Assembly: GCF_042477335.2 (NCBI RefSeq)
Contig: NC_091246.1
Span: 254,557,501-254,621,500 of the forward strand
Direction of reading: 5' to 3'
Origin: Ovis canadensis
Taxonomy: Eukaryota > Chordata > Mammalia > Artiodactyla > Bovidae
DNA: 64,000 nucleotides
Shown here: positions 1 to 10,711 of the stretch, piece by piece
How the letters are laid out: each line of letters begins with the position of its first letter
Numbering within the stretch: the first letter of the stretch is position 1
The notes under the pieces: generated by a model
The model's database searches: none
The model's input: only the letters and a program-made list of their open reading frames with translations
What the model was told of the DNA's origin: nothing
Program-made: the position numbers and the translations under genes

Positions 1-1997
1 CTGTCCAGCATAGAGTAAGTGCTAGATAATAATAATAAAATTATTAAAATGTGTTTTAGTGAAATAATGAATGGAATTTATTTATATTCATATTTATTAA
101 TGAAATGACATTTACTATGAAATAAATGAGTGAAACCTTCATATGCTGTTCATATATTTAATGTACATTTAAATAATGCTGGTATTATGATATTATTGTC
201 CAATATGAAGGCATGTTCAAACATACTTTATTTGAAGAAGAATACTAAATAAATCTGAGTACAGATCACTGACGTGGCAAAAATGGTGAAGGTGGGATGT
301 AAATCATTTGGGGGATACTGGTCTATGTTATTGTATAAGACAGTATCATCTATTTTTCTCATAAATATTTGAGGTTTCAAAAAGGTATAGAGACTCATAT
401 GTCAAAAATCCACATGCCACTTCCTAAGCTGGGAAATAACACACTGAGAGGTGATTGAACCTCCCTGCAAACGCCCTGCCTCCAGCTGTGTTTGTGGCTC
501 ACTGCCTGGGGAAGGAATGTTTACGAGCGACCAGATGTGTGGCTGTCTAGAAATGTTTCTTTTCTCCACTTGGTCTCGAGTAAGCGTCGGGGTGTAGTCT
601 CTCCTGCGCGGGGTGTGTGGAGGGGAGGGCGCTGAGCTCCGAGCTGCTGGGCATCACTTACCGACCCCAGTGACGTAGAGCAGGGCTTCAACCGGGGTGG
701 GCGCGGGTCCATGGTACGAAATCTGAACCTGCGGAACAGGAGTGAACCCGAATGACGTCCTTAGTCACTCAACAGACACCAAACGGCCTGCTACGCGCCG
801 GCTCGGAGCGGGGTGCCGAGGAGATGAGGAAGGGGCTCCCAGCCTATTGGGAACGCCCCGGCGCATGGCGCTGGAGGGGCAGCAACACCCCCAAGTGACT
901 GTGATGCGTAGAAGGGGGTCCTTCGGGAGCCGGGGCCCGGGGCTTGGTCTGCCTGCCTGGTGTCGGGGAGGCACCCTTCGAGGGGGTCCAGCAGGGACCG
1001 CAGGAGTCCAGCGGTTGGGGGTGTGATGGGAGAGGCGTGAGAGGGAGGCTGGGGAGACAGCCGCGGGGAACGCTGGCCAGCAGGGGCAGGGAGGAGGCCT
1101 GAGGAAGCAGACTGGGAAAGGCTGGGCCCCAGCCTCCAGGGACCGGGGAGCAGGGGCTTTGAGCAGGGCTGGCCTCTTCAGAGCAGATGCCATTGAGATC
1201 GAGAAACACCAGCCCCCGTCTCCCAAGGCTCCAAGTCCAGGGAGAACCCGGATGGGCCCCGTCTGGCTGAGCATCAGGAACCACGCTCCCAAGCAAGAGG
1301 GTGGAGGGGAGTTCCCCAGAGCAAAACCCAAGAGCTGCCCCTAGAGGAAGCAGAGCTCCCGGGGGCCACACTGAGGCGTCTGGACCTGCCCTGTAGATGG
1401 CGGGCACCCAGAGAAACGTCGCAGCTGCCGTCACCTTGCGTCTAAACCGTCCACCTCCTGACCGGTCGCCCTGCCTAGATCTAATCGACTCACTCACTGC
1501 AGCCAGTGGGTCTTACCAATGTACGTTTACGGTCTTGCTGCTCCTGCATGAAAGGTTCCCGTTGGCTTCCTGTTGCCCCAAGAGAAAGAGGTCCCGGATG
1601 CCAACCCTCTCACACTGGCTCCCTCACTCCCCGCTCCTTTCTCTCTACACAAGCCTTTTCAGCTTCCCCGACACGCATCTCACCCTCTCTCATCCACAGT
1701 GCGCTCCGAGGCCACATCCTCTATGTTGATCTCTAGCTCCCCTTTACCCCTCTTAAATAGGTCATTCACAGCACCCTTCAGCTTGCCGCTTCTTCCAGGA
1801 AGCGTCCCCTGATTACTCACTCGCTGAGCAGCTTTGATGCCCAAGGTCTGTGTTCCTACAACAAGAAACAACTCTCTGCCCCCGGGGAGAGACCGTTTGA
1901 CCTCCCCTGCTGGGAACAAGTGGTTATTGGCCCAGATCTGTGTGTGAGAATCTCCGGAGGGCCCTGATTATCCATCTATAGTCAATGTGAGTACAGC

Positions 1998-2410
1998 GGG
2001 TTAAACGGTGATTCCCCAAAAGACATGTCCACGTCCTATCCTTGGATCCTGTGAATGTGACCCCCATGTGGGGGGAAAAAAAAGATGTTTGTGGATGTAA
2101 TTAAGGACCTTGAGATCATCCTGTGTCATCCAGACAGGCCTTGAGTCCAGTGACAAGCGTCCTGCCAAGGAGGCAGAGAGGGACTGAGAAGGAGGGGCGC
2201 CCCGGGGGCAGAGACTGGAGCCACGTGGCCGTCAGTCCCGGGAAGACGGACTGCTGCTGGCTTCGGGAAGAGGCAAAGAACTGACTCCAAAGAACACGGT
2301 CCTGCTGACACCTTGATTTCAGACTTCTGTCCTCCAGAAACGTGAGAGAACAGGTTTCTGTTGCTTTAAAACCGTGGCCCTGTGTTACAGCAAGCAGCCT
2401 AAGAAGCTAA
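1998..2410 (+). mobile_element. MLT1-type solo LTR (ERVL-MaLR), fossil
   Basis: Recognised by the MLT1 consensus landmarks: a CCCCAAAAGA-like start region, GGATGTAATTAAGGACCTTGAGAT, the CTGACACCTTGATTTCAGACTTCTG block and the TTGCTTTAAAACC end. It is a single decayed LTR with no internal region, of early-eutherian age. Confidence 0.75.
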
Positions 2411-2559
2411 GTGCAAGGCCAGGGCCAGTTTCCCGGGGCTGCCGGACCGTGCGCCTCCCAGCGGACACCCCGTTCCTAGCCGTTCGTATTGTCCGACGCT
2501 CTCGCCCATGGGCTGTGAGCACCATAGGGGCTGTGGTCTCACCTTCTTGCTCATTAAAA

Positions 2560-2632
2560 TCTTCAGGGTCTGACAGTGCCCGGCACAGAGAAGGCGATTA
2601 TTAAACATTTGCTGGATGAATAAATTTAATCA
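2560..2632 (+). repeat. MIR SINE 3' end
   Basis: CAGTGCCCGGCACAGAGAAGG followed by ATTATTAAACATTTG and a GAATAAAT tail matches the MIR 3' end (CAGTGCCTGGCACATAGTAG). It is an old mammalian SINE in PADI4 intron 2. Confidence 0.65.
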
Positions 2633-2857
2633 AAACCCTGACCTCCGTGAGCCCCCGACATCTCAGTGTGAGGATGCTACGGGGGGAACAAGCTATCATG
2701 AGTTCTGTTGGAGACAAGCAGGCTCTGAGAGTGGGGAGACCGCGGGTCGATGCTGGACAGGCCGACCTGTTAGGACCTGCTGACCCTGGACGGGCTGAGG
2801 GGTGGGCCTGTCGGGACCTGCTGGCCGCCCTGCCTCCCGGCCCCGCGCTGCCCTCAC

Positions 2858-3038
2858 CTGCTGGTCCCCTGTGCTCTCGCTGGCCGCACTCAGCTTCAGG
2901 CTCACGTCCAGGCCGGGCTCCAGGGGCCACTGGGACAAGCCTGTGGGACTCTTCTTGGATGGAGGCCTGTGGGCAACCTTCACGACCACTCCTGGGGAGG
3001 CGGTGATGCTGAAGGATGTGGAGCCCTTGGGGGCAGAG
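2858..3038 (-). CDS. PADI4: PADI4 exon 2
   Basis: Codes residues 31-91, [19 protein letters not shown] onward to STGDQQ. It is 181 bp, equal to PADI3 exon 2. The acceptor is CCACAG and the donor GTGAGG. It contains the altered nuclear-localisation segment: K59 and K60 are kept, K61 of human is serine. Confidence 0.95.
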
Positions 3039-6000
3039 CTGTGGAGGAGACAGACGGGGAGGACAGACGGAGGCGGTGAGGCGGAGCCCAGCCTACTGCG
3101 GCCAGCCCCAGGGCTCCTCCCTTGCCTCCAGTGCAGACACCACAAGGCAGGCAGACTGACCCTGACCGGTGGTAATAAGGAGGTTTTCAGGAGGCAGCGG
3201 GCTTCCCCGGGGGCGCAGTGGTAAAGAACCTGCCTGCCAACGCTGAGACATAAGCGACGCGAGGTCGGTCCCTAGGTCGGGAAGATGCCCTGGAGGAGGG
3301 CGTGGCAACCCCCTCCAGTGTTCCTGCCTGGAGAATCCCAGGGACAGAGGGGCCTGGCGGGCCACAGTCCACGGGGCCACAGAGAGTCGGACACGGTTGA
3401 GCGACTTAGCACGCACGCACGCCTGCAGGAGACAGTGAGGAGCAGAAAGGAAACCCCTGACCCGGAGGACTGATTCTTGAACTGGGAAGCGGCACACCAA
3501 GGCACACGCACGGGTGTGTGCGGAGAGTGAGGCGCACACCCCGAGGTCTGCACACAGCCGTGCACGCATGGGGCTGTGCACACGTGAAGCATCACACGAG
3601 CTTCTGTTTCTGGAGTCGTGGCAGGCCGTGCTCTAGAAAGCAGCTGGCTCGTGGCTAGAGCACAGTCTCATTTAAACACTTATTCAGCTTCTTTATGTGG
3701 CTGCTTTGGGGCTAGTTGTGGCCCTCGCCTCAGGAGGCTCAGCGTATGGGACTTTAGTTCCCAGCCCTGGGATCGAACTTGCATCCCCTGCATTGCAAGG
3801 TGGGTTCTCAACCACTGGACCACCAGGAAAGTTCTTGGAATGTACTCTTTGATGCATTGCTGAGATACGGAGAGTGACAGGAGTTCTCAGTGGTTCCCCT
3901 CTGTATGTGCATAGACACACTTGTGTACGCCCGCAGACGGACGCACCTCACCGCACTTGAGAAAACCAAAGACAAACAGATCTTACAGGTTTCCGGGAAG
4001 AAGAAAACTCTGGTCGCCCATTAAGGAATAATCAGTTCAGTTCAGTCGCTCCGTCCTGTCCGACTCTTTGCGACCCCATGAATCGCAGCACGCCAGGCCT
4101 CCCTGTCCATCACCAACTCCCAGAGTCCATTCAGACTTGCGTCCATTGAGTCCATGATGCCATCCAGCCATCTCATCCTCTGTTGTCCCCTTCTCCTCCT
4201 GCCCTCAATCCCTCCCAGCATCAGGGTCTTTTTCAATGAGTCAACTCTTCGCATGAGGTGGCCAAAGTACTGGAGTTTCAGCCTCAGCATCAGTCCTTCC
4301 AATGAACACCCAGGACTGGTCTCCTTCATAATGGACTGGTTGGATCTCCTTGCAGTCCAAGGGACTCTCAAGAGTCTTCTCTAACACCACAGTTCAAAAG
4401 CATCAATTCTTCGGCGCTCAGCCTTCTTCACGGTCCAACTCTCACATCCATACATGACCAGTGGAAAAACCATATCCTTAACTAGATGGACTTTAGTCGG
4501 CCAAGTAATGTCTCTGCTTTTGAATATGCTATCCAGGTTGGTCATAACTTTTCTTCCAAGGAGTAAGCGTCTTTTAATTTCATGGCTGTAATCACCATCT
4601 GCAGTGATTTTGGAGCCCACAAAAATAAAGTCTGACACTGTTTCCACTGTTTCCCCGTCTATTTGCCATGAAGTGATGGGACTGGATGCCATGATCTTCG
4701 TTTTCTGAATGTTGAGCTTTAAGCCACCTTTTTCACTCTCCTCTTTTACTTTCATCAAGAGGCTTTTTAGCTCCTCTTCGCTTTCTGCCATAAGGGTGGT
4801 GTCATCTGCGTATCTGAGGTTATTGATATTTCTCCTGGCAATGTTGATTCCAGCTTGTGCTTCTTCCAGTCCAGCATTTCTCATGATGTACTCTGCATAT
4901 AAGTTAAATAAGCAGAGTGACAATATACAGCCTTGACGTACTCCTTTTCCTATTTGGAACCAGTCTGTTGTTCCATGTCCAGTTCTAACTGTTGCTTCCT
5001 GGCCTGCATACAGATTTCTCAAGAGGCAGGTTAGGTGGTCTGGTAGTTCCATCTCTTTCAGAATTTTCCACAGTTTATTGTGATCCACACAGTCAAAGGC
5101 TTTGGCATAGTCAATAAAGCAGAAATAGATGTTTTTCTGGAACTCTCTTGCTTTTTTTATGATCCAGTGGATGTTGGCAATTTGATCTCTGGTTCCTCTG
5201 CCTTTTCTAAAACCAGCTTGAACATCAGAAAGTTCACGGTTCAGGTATTGCTGAAGCCTGGCTTGGAGAATTTTGAGCATTACTTTACTAGTGTGTGAGA
5301 TGAGTGCAATTGTGTGGTAGTTTGAGCATTCTTTGGCATTGCCTTTCTTTGGGATTGGAATGAAAACTGACCTTTTCCAGTCCTGTGGCCACTGCTGAGT
5401 TTTCCAAATTTGCTGGCATATTGAGTGCAGCACTTTCACAGCATCATCTTTCAGGATTTGATCCAGCTCAACTGGAATTCCATCACCTCCACTAGCTTTG
5501 TTCATAGTGATGCTTTCTAAGGCCCACTTGACTTCACATTCCAAGATGTCTGGCTCTAGATGAGTGATCACACCACCGTGATTATCCGGGTCATGAAGAT
5601 CCTTTTTGCACAGTTCTTCTGTGTATTCTTGCCACCTCTTCTTAATATCTTCTGCTTCTGTTAGGTCCATACCATTTCTGTCCTTTATCGAGCCTTTCTG
5701 TCCTTTATGCATGAAATGTTCCCTTGGTATCTCTAATTTTCTTGAAGAGATCTCTAGTCTTTCCCATTCTGCTCTTTTCCTCTATTTCTTTGCATTGATC
5801 ACTGAAGAAGGCTTTCTTATCTCTCCTTGCTATTCTTTGGAACTCTGCATTCAGATGCTTATATCTTTCCTTTTCTCCTTGTCTTTTCGCCTCTCTTCTT
5901 TTCACAGCTATTAGTAAGGCCTCCCCAGACAGCCATTTTGCTTTTTTGCATTTCTTTTCCATGGGGATGGTCTTGATCCCTGTCTCCGGTACAATGTCAT

Positions 6001-8423
6001 GAACCTCAGTCCATAGTTCATCAGGCACTCTATCTATCAGATCTAGGCCCTTGAATCTATTTCTCACTTCCACTGTATAATCATAAGGGATTTGATTTAG
6101 GTAATACCTGAATGGTCTAGCGGTTTTCCCTACTTTCTTCAATTTCAGTCTGAATTGGTAATAAGGAGTTCATAATCTGAGCCACAGTCAGCTCCTAGTC
6201 TTGTTTTTGTTGACTGTATAGAGCTTCTCCATCTTTGGCTGCATAGAATATAATCAGTCTGATTTCGGTGTTGACCATCTGGTGATGTCCATGTGTAGAG
6301 TCTTCTCTTGTATTGTTGGAAGAGGGTGTTTGCTATGACCAGTGCATTTTCTTGGCAAAACTCTATTAGTCTTTTCCCTGCTTCATAATTAGATTGAAAG
6401 TAGACTTCTCAACAACAGTAATGAAATCCAGAAGACAGTTAAATTACATCTTCAAAGTATCTTGAAAAAATAGCCGTTAACTTTTATTTGTGTACATAAA
6501 GTTATATTTTAATAAAAACGTTTTCAGATGAAGAACTGGCATTTTAATTTAAAACCAATGCATTTTCACCAAAGCAACTTCTAAAGATACACTTTAAGAA
6601 GTATACCTTAAGAAGAAGATATCTAATATTAGAAGCATCTGGATGCAAGGAAGAATGGTGAGCAAATAAAATGGTAAATACTTTGGTTAATCTAAATAGT
6701 ATTGTCTGTATTTTAAAAGTTTATAAAAATATCAAAATTGCGACATTAAGAAAAAAAAGGCAGAATGTAAATTGGGAGGGGTAATGACAGTTAAAATATT
6801 CCGAGGTGCTTGATTGAAGAGAGGATTAAGATAGTGTTTAACCCCTGGTGGCTCAGATGGTAAAGAATCTGCTTGCAAAGTGGGAGACCCAGGTGTCATC
6901 CCAGAGTTGGGAAGATCTCCTGGAGGAGGGCATGGCAACCCACTCCAGTACTCTTGCCTGGAGAACCCCGTGGACAGAGGAGCCTGGTGGGGTACAGGCC
7001 ACAGGGCGGCCAAGGGTCGGACACGACTGAGCAACTTTTACTTTCAACATTTTATTATTAAAATGTAAAGGTATTCACCAGAAGAATAGAAATAAAGTCC
7101 ATAAATTTCCATACATGGAGAAAATGCAATAATTTTTTAAGAGAACAGGAAAATTTCCTTCAAAAAGGCAAGTACAGAGAGAAATGGACAACGGAAAGGT
7201 AACTGGTAAAAACAAGCTTCCTCTTCTGTGAAATGGGGACAGCGCTGCCTTCCTCACGGGGGCTGGCTGAGCTGTGTGTGCCAAGCGTGGCGTGAGTGTC
7301 ACCGTGACCGTGTGAGCCGGCGGGGCTGGAACCCTGGGCTCGATGGACAGACTGCCCTGGCGCAGGGTGGCCCGGATAACGGTGGGCCTCCTCCCCTCTC
7401 AGTCCTCACCCTCTCGGCCTCCTGCCAGCCTCCGTGTCCCCAGGAGGCCCCAGACACTTCCTGCGGTTTGCTGCCCCGCTTCAGGAGGCAAGCGACCCTC
7501 AAGGAAGTGTGCCAAGCTGTCCTCTGGGCGCTCTTCCAGAAGCTCAGCTGCTCACCAGTGGCGGCGGAAGCTGGAGGCTGGCGCCGTGCCCACCACGAGC
7601 AGCTTAGACCTCCCTGTTTAGCTAGAGCCTGGCACGGGGCTTGGCTGCAACAGGGGTTCAGTTAGCATTTGTCGAAGGAATGAATGGACAGAAGAACCGC
7701 CACCGGGGCCGGCCCAGCACTGTGGTAAGTGCACAACAGGCATTCTCGAGGTTTCCACACTTCATCCCCGCAAGCACCCTACAAAGCGGGTGTGATCCCC
7801 ATTGCACAGGTGAAGAAACTGAGGCTCAGCTGCCCAGGGCATCTCAGCTAACCAATAGCAGGGCCAGGCCTCCGCCTCCGCCGCTCCATGCCAGAACCTG
7901 TCTCATCACGCCCGCGCTATTGCACACCCACGGAGGGAGGCTTGACTGAGCAGCGCAGGGCAGCCCAGCGCAAGGGGAGCTGGGCCGGGGCTGTGAGATC
8001 CGGAGGCCAGACTCGTTCCCAGGATCCACGCACTGTGCGACCTTGGGCGAGTCACAGGACCTCTCTGCGCTTCACGACCTCAAGCGTGAGAGGATGTGGT
8101 CCTGCTTGCCCTACCAGGTTTCCTGTGCGGTGAGGCCCTGGGGAAGCCCCGCTCGTCTGTGGCGATGAGCCGCTGCCTTGAGTCCAGGGGAGTCCTGGGC
8201 CACTTGGATCTCGGCCCTCCGGCTTCTCCCTGGCAGTGGCCGCCGCTTGAGCCAAACCCCTCGTGGGGCAGCAGAAGGCGTTCACCCACAGCCCCAGAGC
8301 TGCCCGTGGCCCCAGAACGTCCCCTGCTCACCTGTAGACATCCAGCTGCGTCTCGGTGCCCAGCACACACACAGCCTGGGTGGGCTGCCCCGGGGCCACG
8401 TGGACCACCGTGCCCCAGGCCAT
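2858..8423 (-). CDS. PADI4: Peptidylarginine deiminase 4, exons 1-2 (gene continues left)
   Basis: PAD4 is the granulocyte, nuclear PAD that citrullinates histones. Exon 1 (8423-8332) and exon 2 (3038-2858) join in frame into 91 codons starting [19 protein letters not shown] and ending ASESTGDQQ. Human PAD4 reads MAQGTLIRVTPEQPTHAVC and ASGSTGDQK, so the identity is firm. This is the PAD_N domain only. Intron 1 is 5.3 kb and holds a BovB LINE and SINEs. Exon 3 was not found in the remaining 2.86 kb. The human nuclear-localisation motif PPAKKKST (56-63) reads PPSKKSPT here. Confidence 0.94.
3198..3423 (+). mobile_element. Bov-tA SINE with ACGC tail
   Basis: The tRNA-derived head (GGCGCAGTGGTAAAGAACC) runs into the Bov-A body (CTGCCTGGAGAATCCCAGGG) and ends GTCGGACACGGTTGAGCGAC, then a short CACG microsatellite. 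It is a ruminant-specific SINE whose 3' end is BovB-derived. It lies in PADI4 intron 1. Confidence 0.85.
3690..3840 (-). mobile_element. CHR-type tRNA-derived SINE
   Basis: Read on the minus strand, the TTGGTGGTCCAGTGG-like head is followed by GATCCCAGGGCTGGGAAC and a control-box-like GGGATGCAAGTTCGATCCC. It is a decayed cetartiodactyl SINE in PADI4 intron 1. Confidence 0.6.
4032..6400 (-). mobile_element. BovB LINE (RTE clade), 5'-truncated, about 2.4 kb
   Basis: The 3' end at 4032 is the BovB/Bov-A tail (CGACTGAACTGAACTGAT on the minus strand). Going upstream come the RT C-terminus, the RT core, the linker (frame 5705-6142) and the end of the endonuclease ([14 protein letters not shown]), truncated near 6400. 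RT motifs include [64 protein letters not shown] and [13 protein letters not shown]. The frame 4381-5712 is open for 443 codons. BovB is known for horizontal transfer between squamates and ruminants. It is truncated, so not autonomous. Confidence 0.95.
4381..5712 (-). CDS. BovB reverse-transcriptase open frame (partial ORF)
   Basis: 443 uninterrupted codons of the BovB RT domain: RT fingers, the FIDYAKAFD block, the GVRQGC block, the YADD catalytic box and the thumb with [19 protein letters not shown], then [21 protein letters not shown] near the C-terminus. The start at MHKGQKGS is arbitrary because the true ORF begins in the missing endonuclease part. The final part of the element (4042-4371) continues in another frame, so a frame break lies near 4380. 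It is element-encoded, not a host gene. Confidence 0.85.
   Translation of the reverse strand: MHKGQKGSIKDRNGMDLTEAEDIKKRWQEYTEELCKKDLHDPDNHGGVITHLEPDILECEVKWALESITMNKASGGDGIPVELDQILKDDAVKVLHSICQQIWKTQQWPQDWKRSVFIPIPKKGNAKECSNYHTIALISHTSKVMLKILQARLQQYLNRELSDVQAGFRKGRGTRDQIANIHWIIKKAREFQKNIYFCFIDYAKAFDCVDHNKLWKILKEMELPDHLTCLLRNLYAGQEATVRTGHGTTDWFQIGKGVRQGCILSLCLFNLYAEYIMRNAGLEEAQAGINIARRNINNLRYADDTTLMAESEEELKSLLMKVKEESEKGGLKLNIQKTKIMASSPITSWQIDGETVETVSDFIFVGSKITADGDYSHEIKRRLLLGRKVMTNLDSIFKSRDITWPTKVHLVKDMVFPLVMYGCESWTVKKAERRRIDAFELWC
6840..7050 (+). mobile_element. Bov-tA SINE
   Basis: CCCCTGGTGGCTCAGATGG head, TGGAGGAGGGCATGGCAACC body and GTCGGACACGACTGAGCAAC end. It is fairly intact, in PADI4 intron 1. 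Confidence 0.88.
7735..7865 (-). repeat. MIR SINE
   Basis: On the plus strand CATTGCACAGGTGAAGAAAC and TGAGGCTCAG are the reverse of the MIR core (CTGAGCCTCAGTTTCCTCATC). It is decayed, in PADI4 intron 1. A related plus-strand MIR piece lies at about 8005-8095 (TGTGCGACCTTGGGCGAGTC). Confidence 0.65.
8332..8423 (-). CDS. PADI4: PADI4 exon 1 (initiator exon)
   Basis: Codes residues 1-30 ([19 protein letters not shown] onward to LDVY) plus two bases of codon 31. It is 92 bp, the same length and phase as PADI3 exon 1. The donor GTGAGC follows at 8331-8326. The ATG is about 48 bp after a TATA box, so the 5' UTR is short. Confidence 0.95.
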
Positions 8424-8470
8424 CGCTGGCCTGTGCGTCCCTGCGGCTGCAGGAGGCCCCGGGGCTGCTG

Positions 8471-8508
8471 CTTTTATCTGCCCAGCGCCCAGCGGAGGCC
8501 GTGAGTCA
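8471..8508 (-). promoter_or_regulatory. PADI4: PADI4 promoter: TATA box and AP-1/MAF-like site
   Basis: On the minus strand GATAAAAG (8471-8478) is a TATA-type box about 48 bp before the ATG. GCTGACTCA (8502-8510) about 25 bp further upstream matches an AP-1 or half-MARE/NF-E2 site. The start site is predicted near 8445. AP-1 and Sp1 control of human PADI4 has been reported; use here is inferred. Confidence 0.6.
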
Positions 8509-9139
8509 GCGCCTGCGGTTTGTGGCTCAGCCCTTCCTCCTCCGGGGCTGGTGGTGTCTCCTCGGCCCCTCCTCTGTCCTGGAGCTGCCCCCAGGCCCGG
8601 GACCCAGTTTGGCGCTGATGCCAGGACTGGTGGCAGGCTGGTTCGGTCAGCGTCCTGGCAAGAGCTGAGGGTTTCGGAAGCCTGTGAGCGGGGCTGCGGG
8701 TCTGAGGTCTCATCCCCCCGCCCCATCCCCTCCTGGAGCCATGGACACCTGGGTCCATCCAGACAGGGTATCAGAGAGGAGAAGGCGAGGCTGAGGCCAC
8801 AGGCCGGGCGACACCTTCAAAGAGGAGCCAGGGAAGACAAAAGCCTGTATGAACGCACGTGTACGGAATCTGGGAAAATGGGACTGAGGAGCCTGTTAGC
8901 AGGGCGGGAATAGAGCCGTGGACCTGGAGGACCAACATGTGGACACAGCGGAGGAAGGGGCGTGGGGGCGAGCTGAGAGAGTAAGACTGACGTACACGCG
9001 GCCGTGTGTGGAGCGGACGGCGAGTGGGAGCCGCTGCACCCCGCAGGGGGCTCGGCTCGGCGCTCTGCGAGGGCCTGGGCGTGGGGCCAGGGGCGAGCAC
9101 AAAGAGGCTCCAGAGGGAGGGGGGTGTGTGGCCGATGCT

Positions 9140-9215
9140 CTTCGCTGTACCACAGACACTAACACAACTTTGTAAAGCCATCATACTCTGATTAAAAATA
9201 CACAACAAAATAAAA
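9140..9215 (+). mobile_element. L1 3' tail fragment
   Basis: Matches the cetartiodactyl L1 end: CACTAACACAACTTTGTAAA followed by an A-rich AAAATACACAACAAAATAAAAG tail. It is a very short 3' fragment. Confidence 0.6.
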
Positions 9216-9384
9216 GGGACTAAAGAAGAAAAGCCTGACCAGGTTTGGGACAAGTCACCCCAGGCTGGGCCACCCCTGCGACGGCTGTCTCCTGGGGTTT
9301 CTCCTGGGTGTGCGGGGCTTCTTTCTCTGGCCTTCGCGTGGAAAACTCCCTAAGGCGAGCTTGTGAGGTGGGTTCTGCTGTGAT

Positions 9385-9520
9385 TCCCTCATTTCACCCT
9401 CACAGAGGCTCTCTGGGGTCGGCGCCATTATCATCCCCATTTTCCAGAGGAAGAAACCGAGTCACGGACAGATTTCACGGCTAGAAAGCGGCAGAGCCAG
9501 GGTGTGAGCCAAAGGCACCC
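9385..9520 (-). repeat. MIR SINE
   Basis: CCATTATCATCCCCATTTTC followed by CAGAGGAAGAAACCGAGTCA is the reverse complement of the MIR core region. It is an old, decayed copy. Confidence 0.65.
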
Positions 9521-9744
9521 TGCCCTGGGCCAACATTTGCCGCCTGCCCGTCCAGGTGAGGGGTGGCGGGACGGGCCCCAGAGCCAACACCCAGAGGAGG
9601 CCTGCTCGGGGATCTGGAGCAGCAGAGCCTCTACTGGAGCCTATGAGTCTGCAGTGGCGTCTGGGTCCTGCTGAGCCGTGAGGTGAGCCGGTTATGCAGA
9701 TACGCGCCGCCAGTCCTCTTCGGACGGTCGTTACAGAGTGCTAA

Positions 9745-10550
9745 GTCGAGCTCCCTGTACACACAGTGGGTTCTGCTACATGCGGGTCCTCATTATTAAT
9801 AGTCCCCTGGTTCACACCCGGTCATACGTATGCGCCAAGCCCAGTCTCCCAGTCCAGTCTTCCCTCCGTCCTCCCTCGGTAACCATGTTTGTTTCCTACA
9901 TTCGTGACCCCATCTCTGTCTTGGAAGAACATTCGTTTGTACCATTTTTTAAGATTCTGCATATAAGTGATACCGTATATTAGTCTTTCTGTCTGACTTT
10001 GCTCATAATGACAATCTCTAGGTCAACCCATGTCACTGCGAATGGCATTATTTCATCCTTTGTTACGGCTGAGTAATATTCCGTTGTGTATACATACGTA
10101 TATGTATATACACCATATCCTCTTTACTGCTCTCTCCGCGGCCATTTCTCTTGCTTCCGCGTCCTTGCTATTGTAAATACTGCTGCAACAATCGTTAGGG
10201 TGCACATATCTTTTCAAATTATGGTTTTCTGGCAGCTCTATTTTCAGTTTTATTTTAAGGAACCTCCACAATATTCTCCATAGTGGCTGAACCAATTTGT
10301 ATTCCCATCAACAGTGTAGGAGACTTTCCTTTGCTCCACACCCTCTCCAGCATTTATTGTTTGTAGACTTCTTGATTATAACCATTGCGACTGGTATGAG
10401 GGGATACTTCACTATAGTTTTGATTTGCATTTCTCTAAGAATGAGCGCTGCTGAACATCTTTTCATGTGCCTTTTGACCATCTGTATATCTTTGGAGAAA
10501 TGTCTATTTAACATATATGGAAGCTTTTTTGTTTATTTTCTCTGGCTTTG
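9745..10550 (-). mobile_element. L1 LINE 3' part
   Basis: Plus-strand text such as ATGGCATTATTTCATCC, GGCTGAGTAATATTCCG, CCAATTTGTATTCCCATC, CAGTGTAGGAGACTTTCC and CACACCCTCTCCAGCATTTA is the reverse complement of L1 ORF2 end and 3' UTR. It is diverged and partial. Confidence 0.85.
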
Positions 10551-10711
10551 AAGCAAAGCATTTGCTTCATTAATTAAGAGCAGGACTGTGGGATTAGTCA
10601 GGCCTGAGTTCCAAGCCTGCTTCCTGCCAACGGCCCCATGAGGTAGGTCCTATTGTGATGCCCCCGTTATAGATGGGACCATCAAGGCTTTAACACGTGA
10701 ACTGGGGGTCA

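Larger units (their letters stand above)
1..2857. other. PADI4 intron 2 (partial), no exon seen
   Basis: Bases 1-430 are AT-rich without a recognised repeat. Bases 500-1950 are GC-richer with no recognisable gene. An MLT1 LTR (about 1998-2410) and a MIR 3' end (about 2560-2632) follow. I searched the minus strand for a PADI exon 3 (VQISY... LYLT) and saw none. Confidence 0.6.

Noticed and set aside
4042-6142. Reverse transcriptase frames considered as a host or novel RT system
   Set aside because: All motifs and the 3' tail are those of the common ruminant BovB LINE.
6880-7068. Many short frames with peptides like [14 protein letters not shown] or [10 protein letters not shown]
   Set aside because: These are translations of Bov-tA/Bov-A SINEs in various frames and recur at every SINE in the window.
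8096-8668. Plus-strand frames over PADI4 exon 1
   Set aside because: They are antisense shadows of the PADI4 promoter and first exon in GC-rich DNA.
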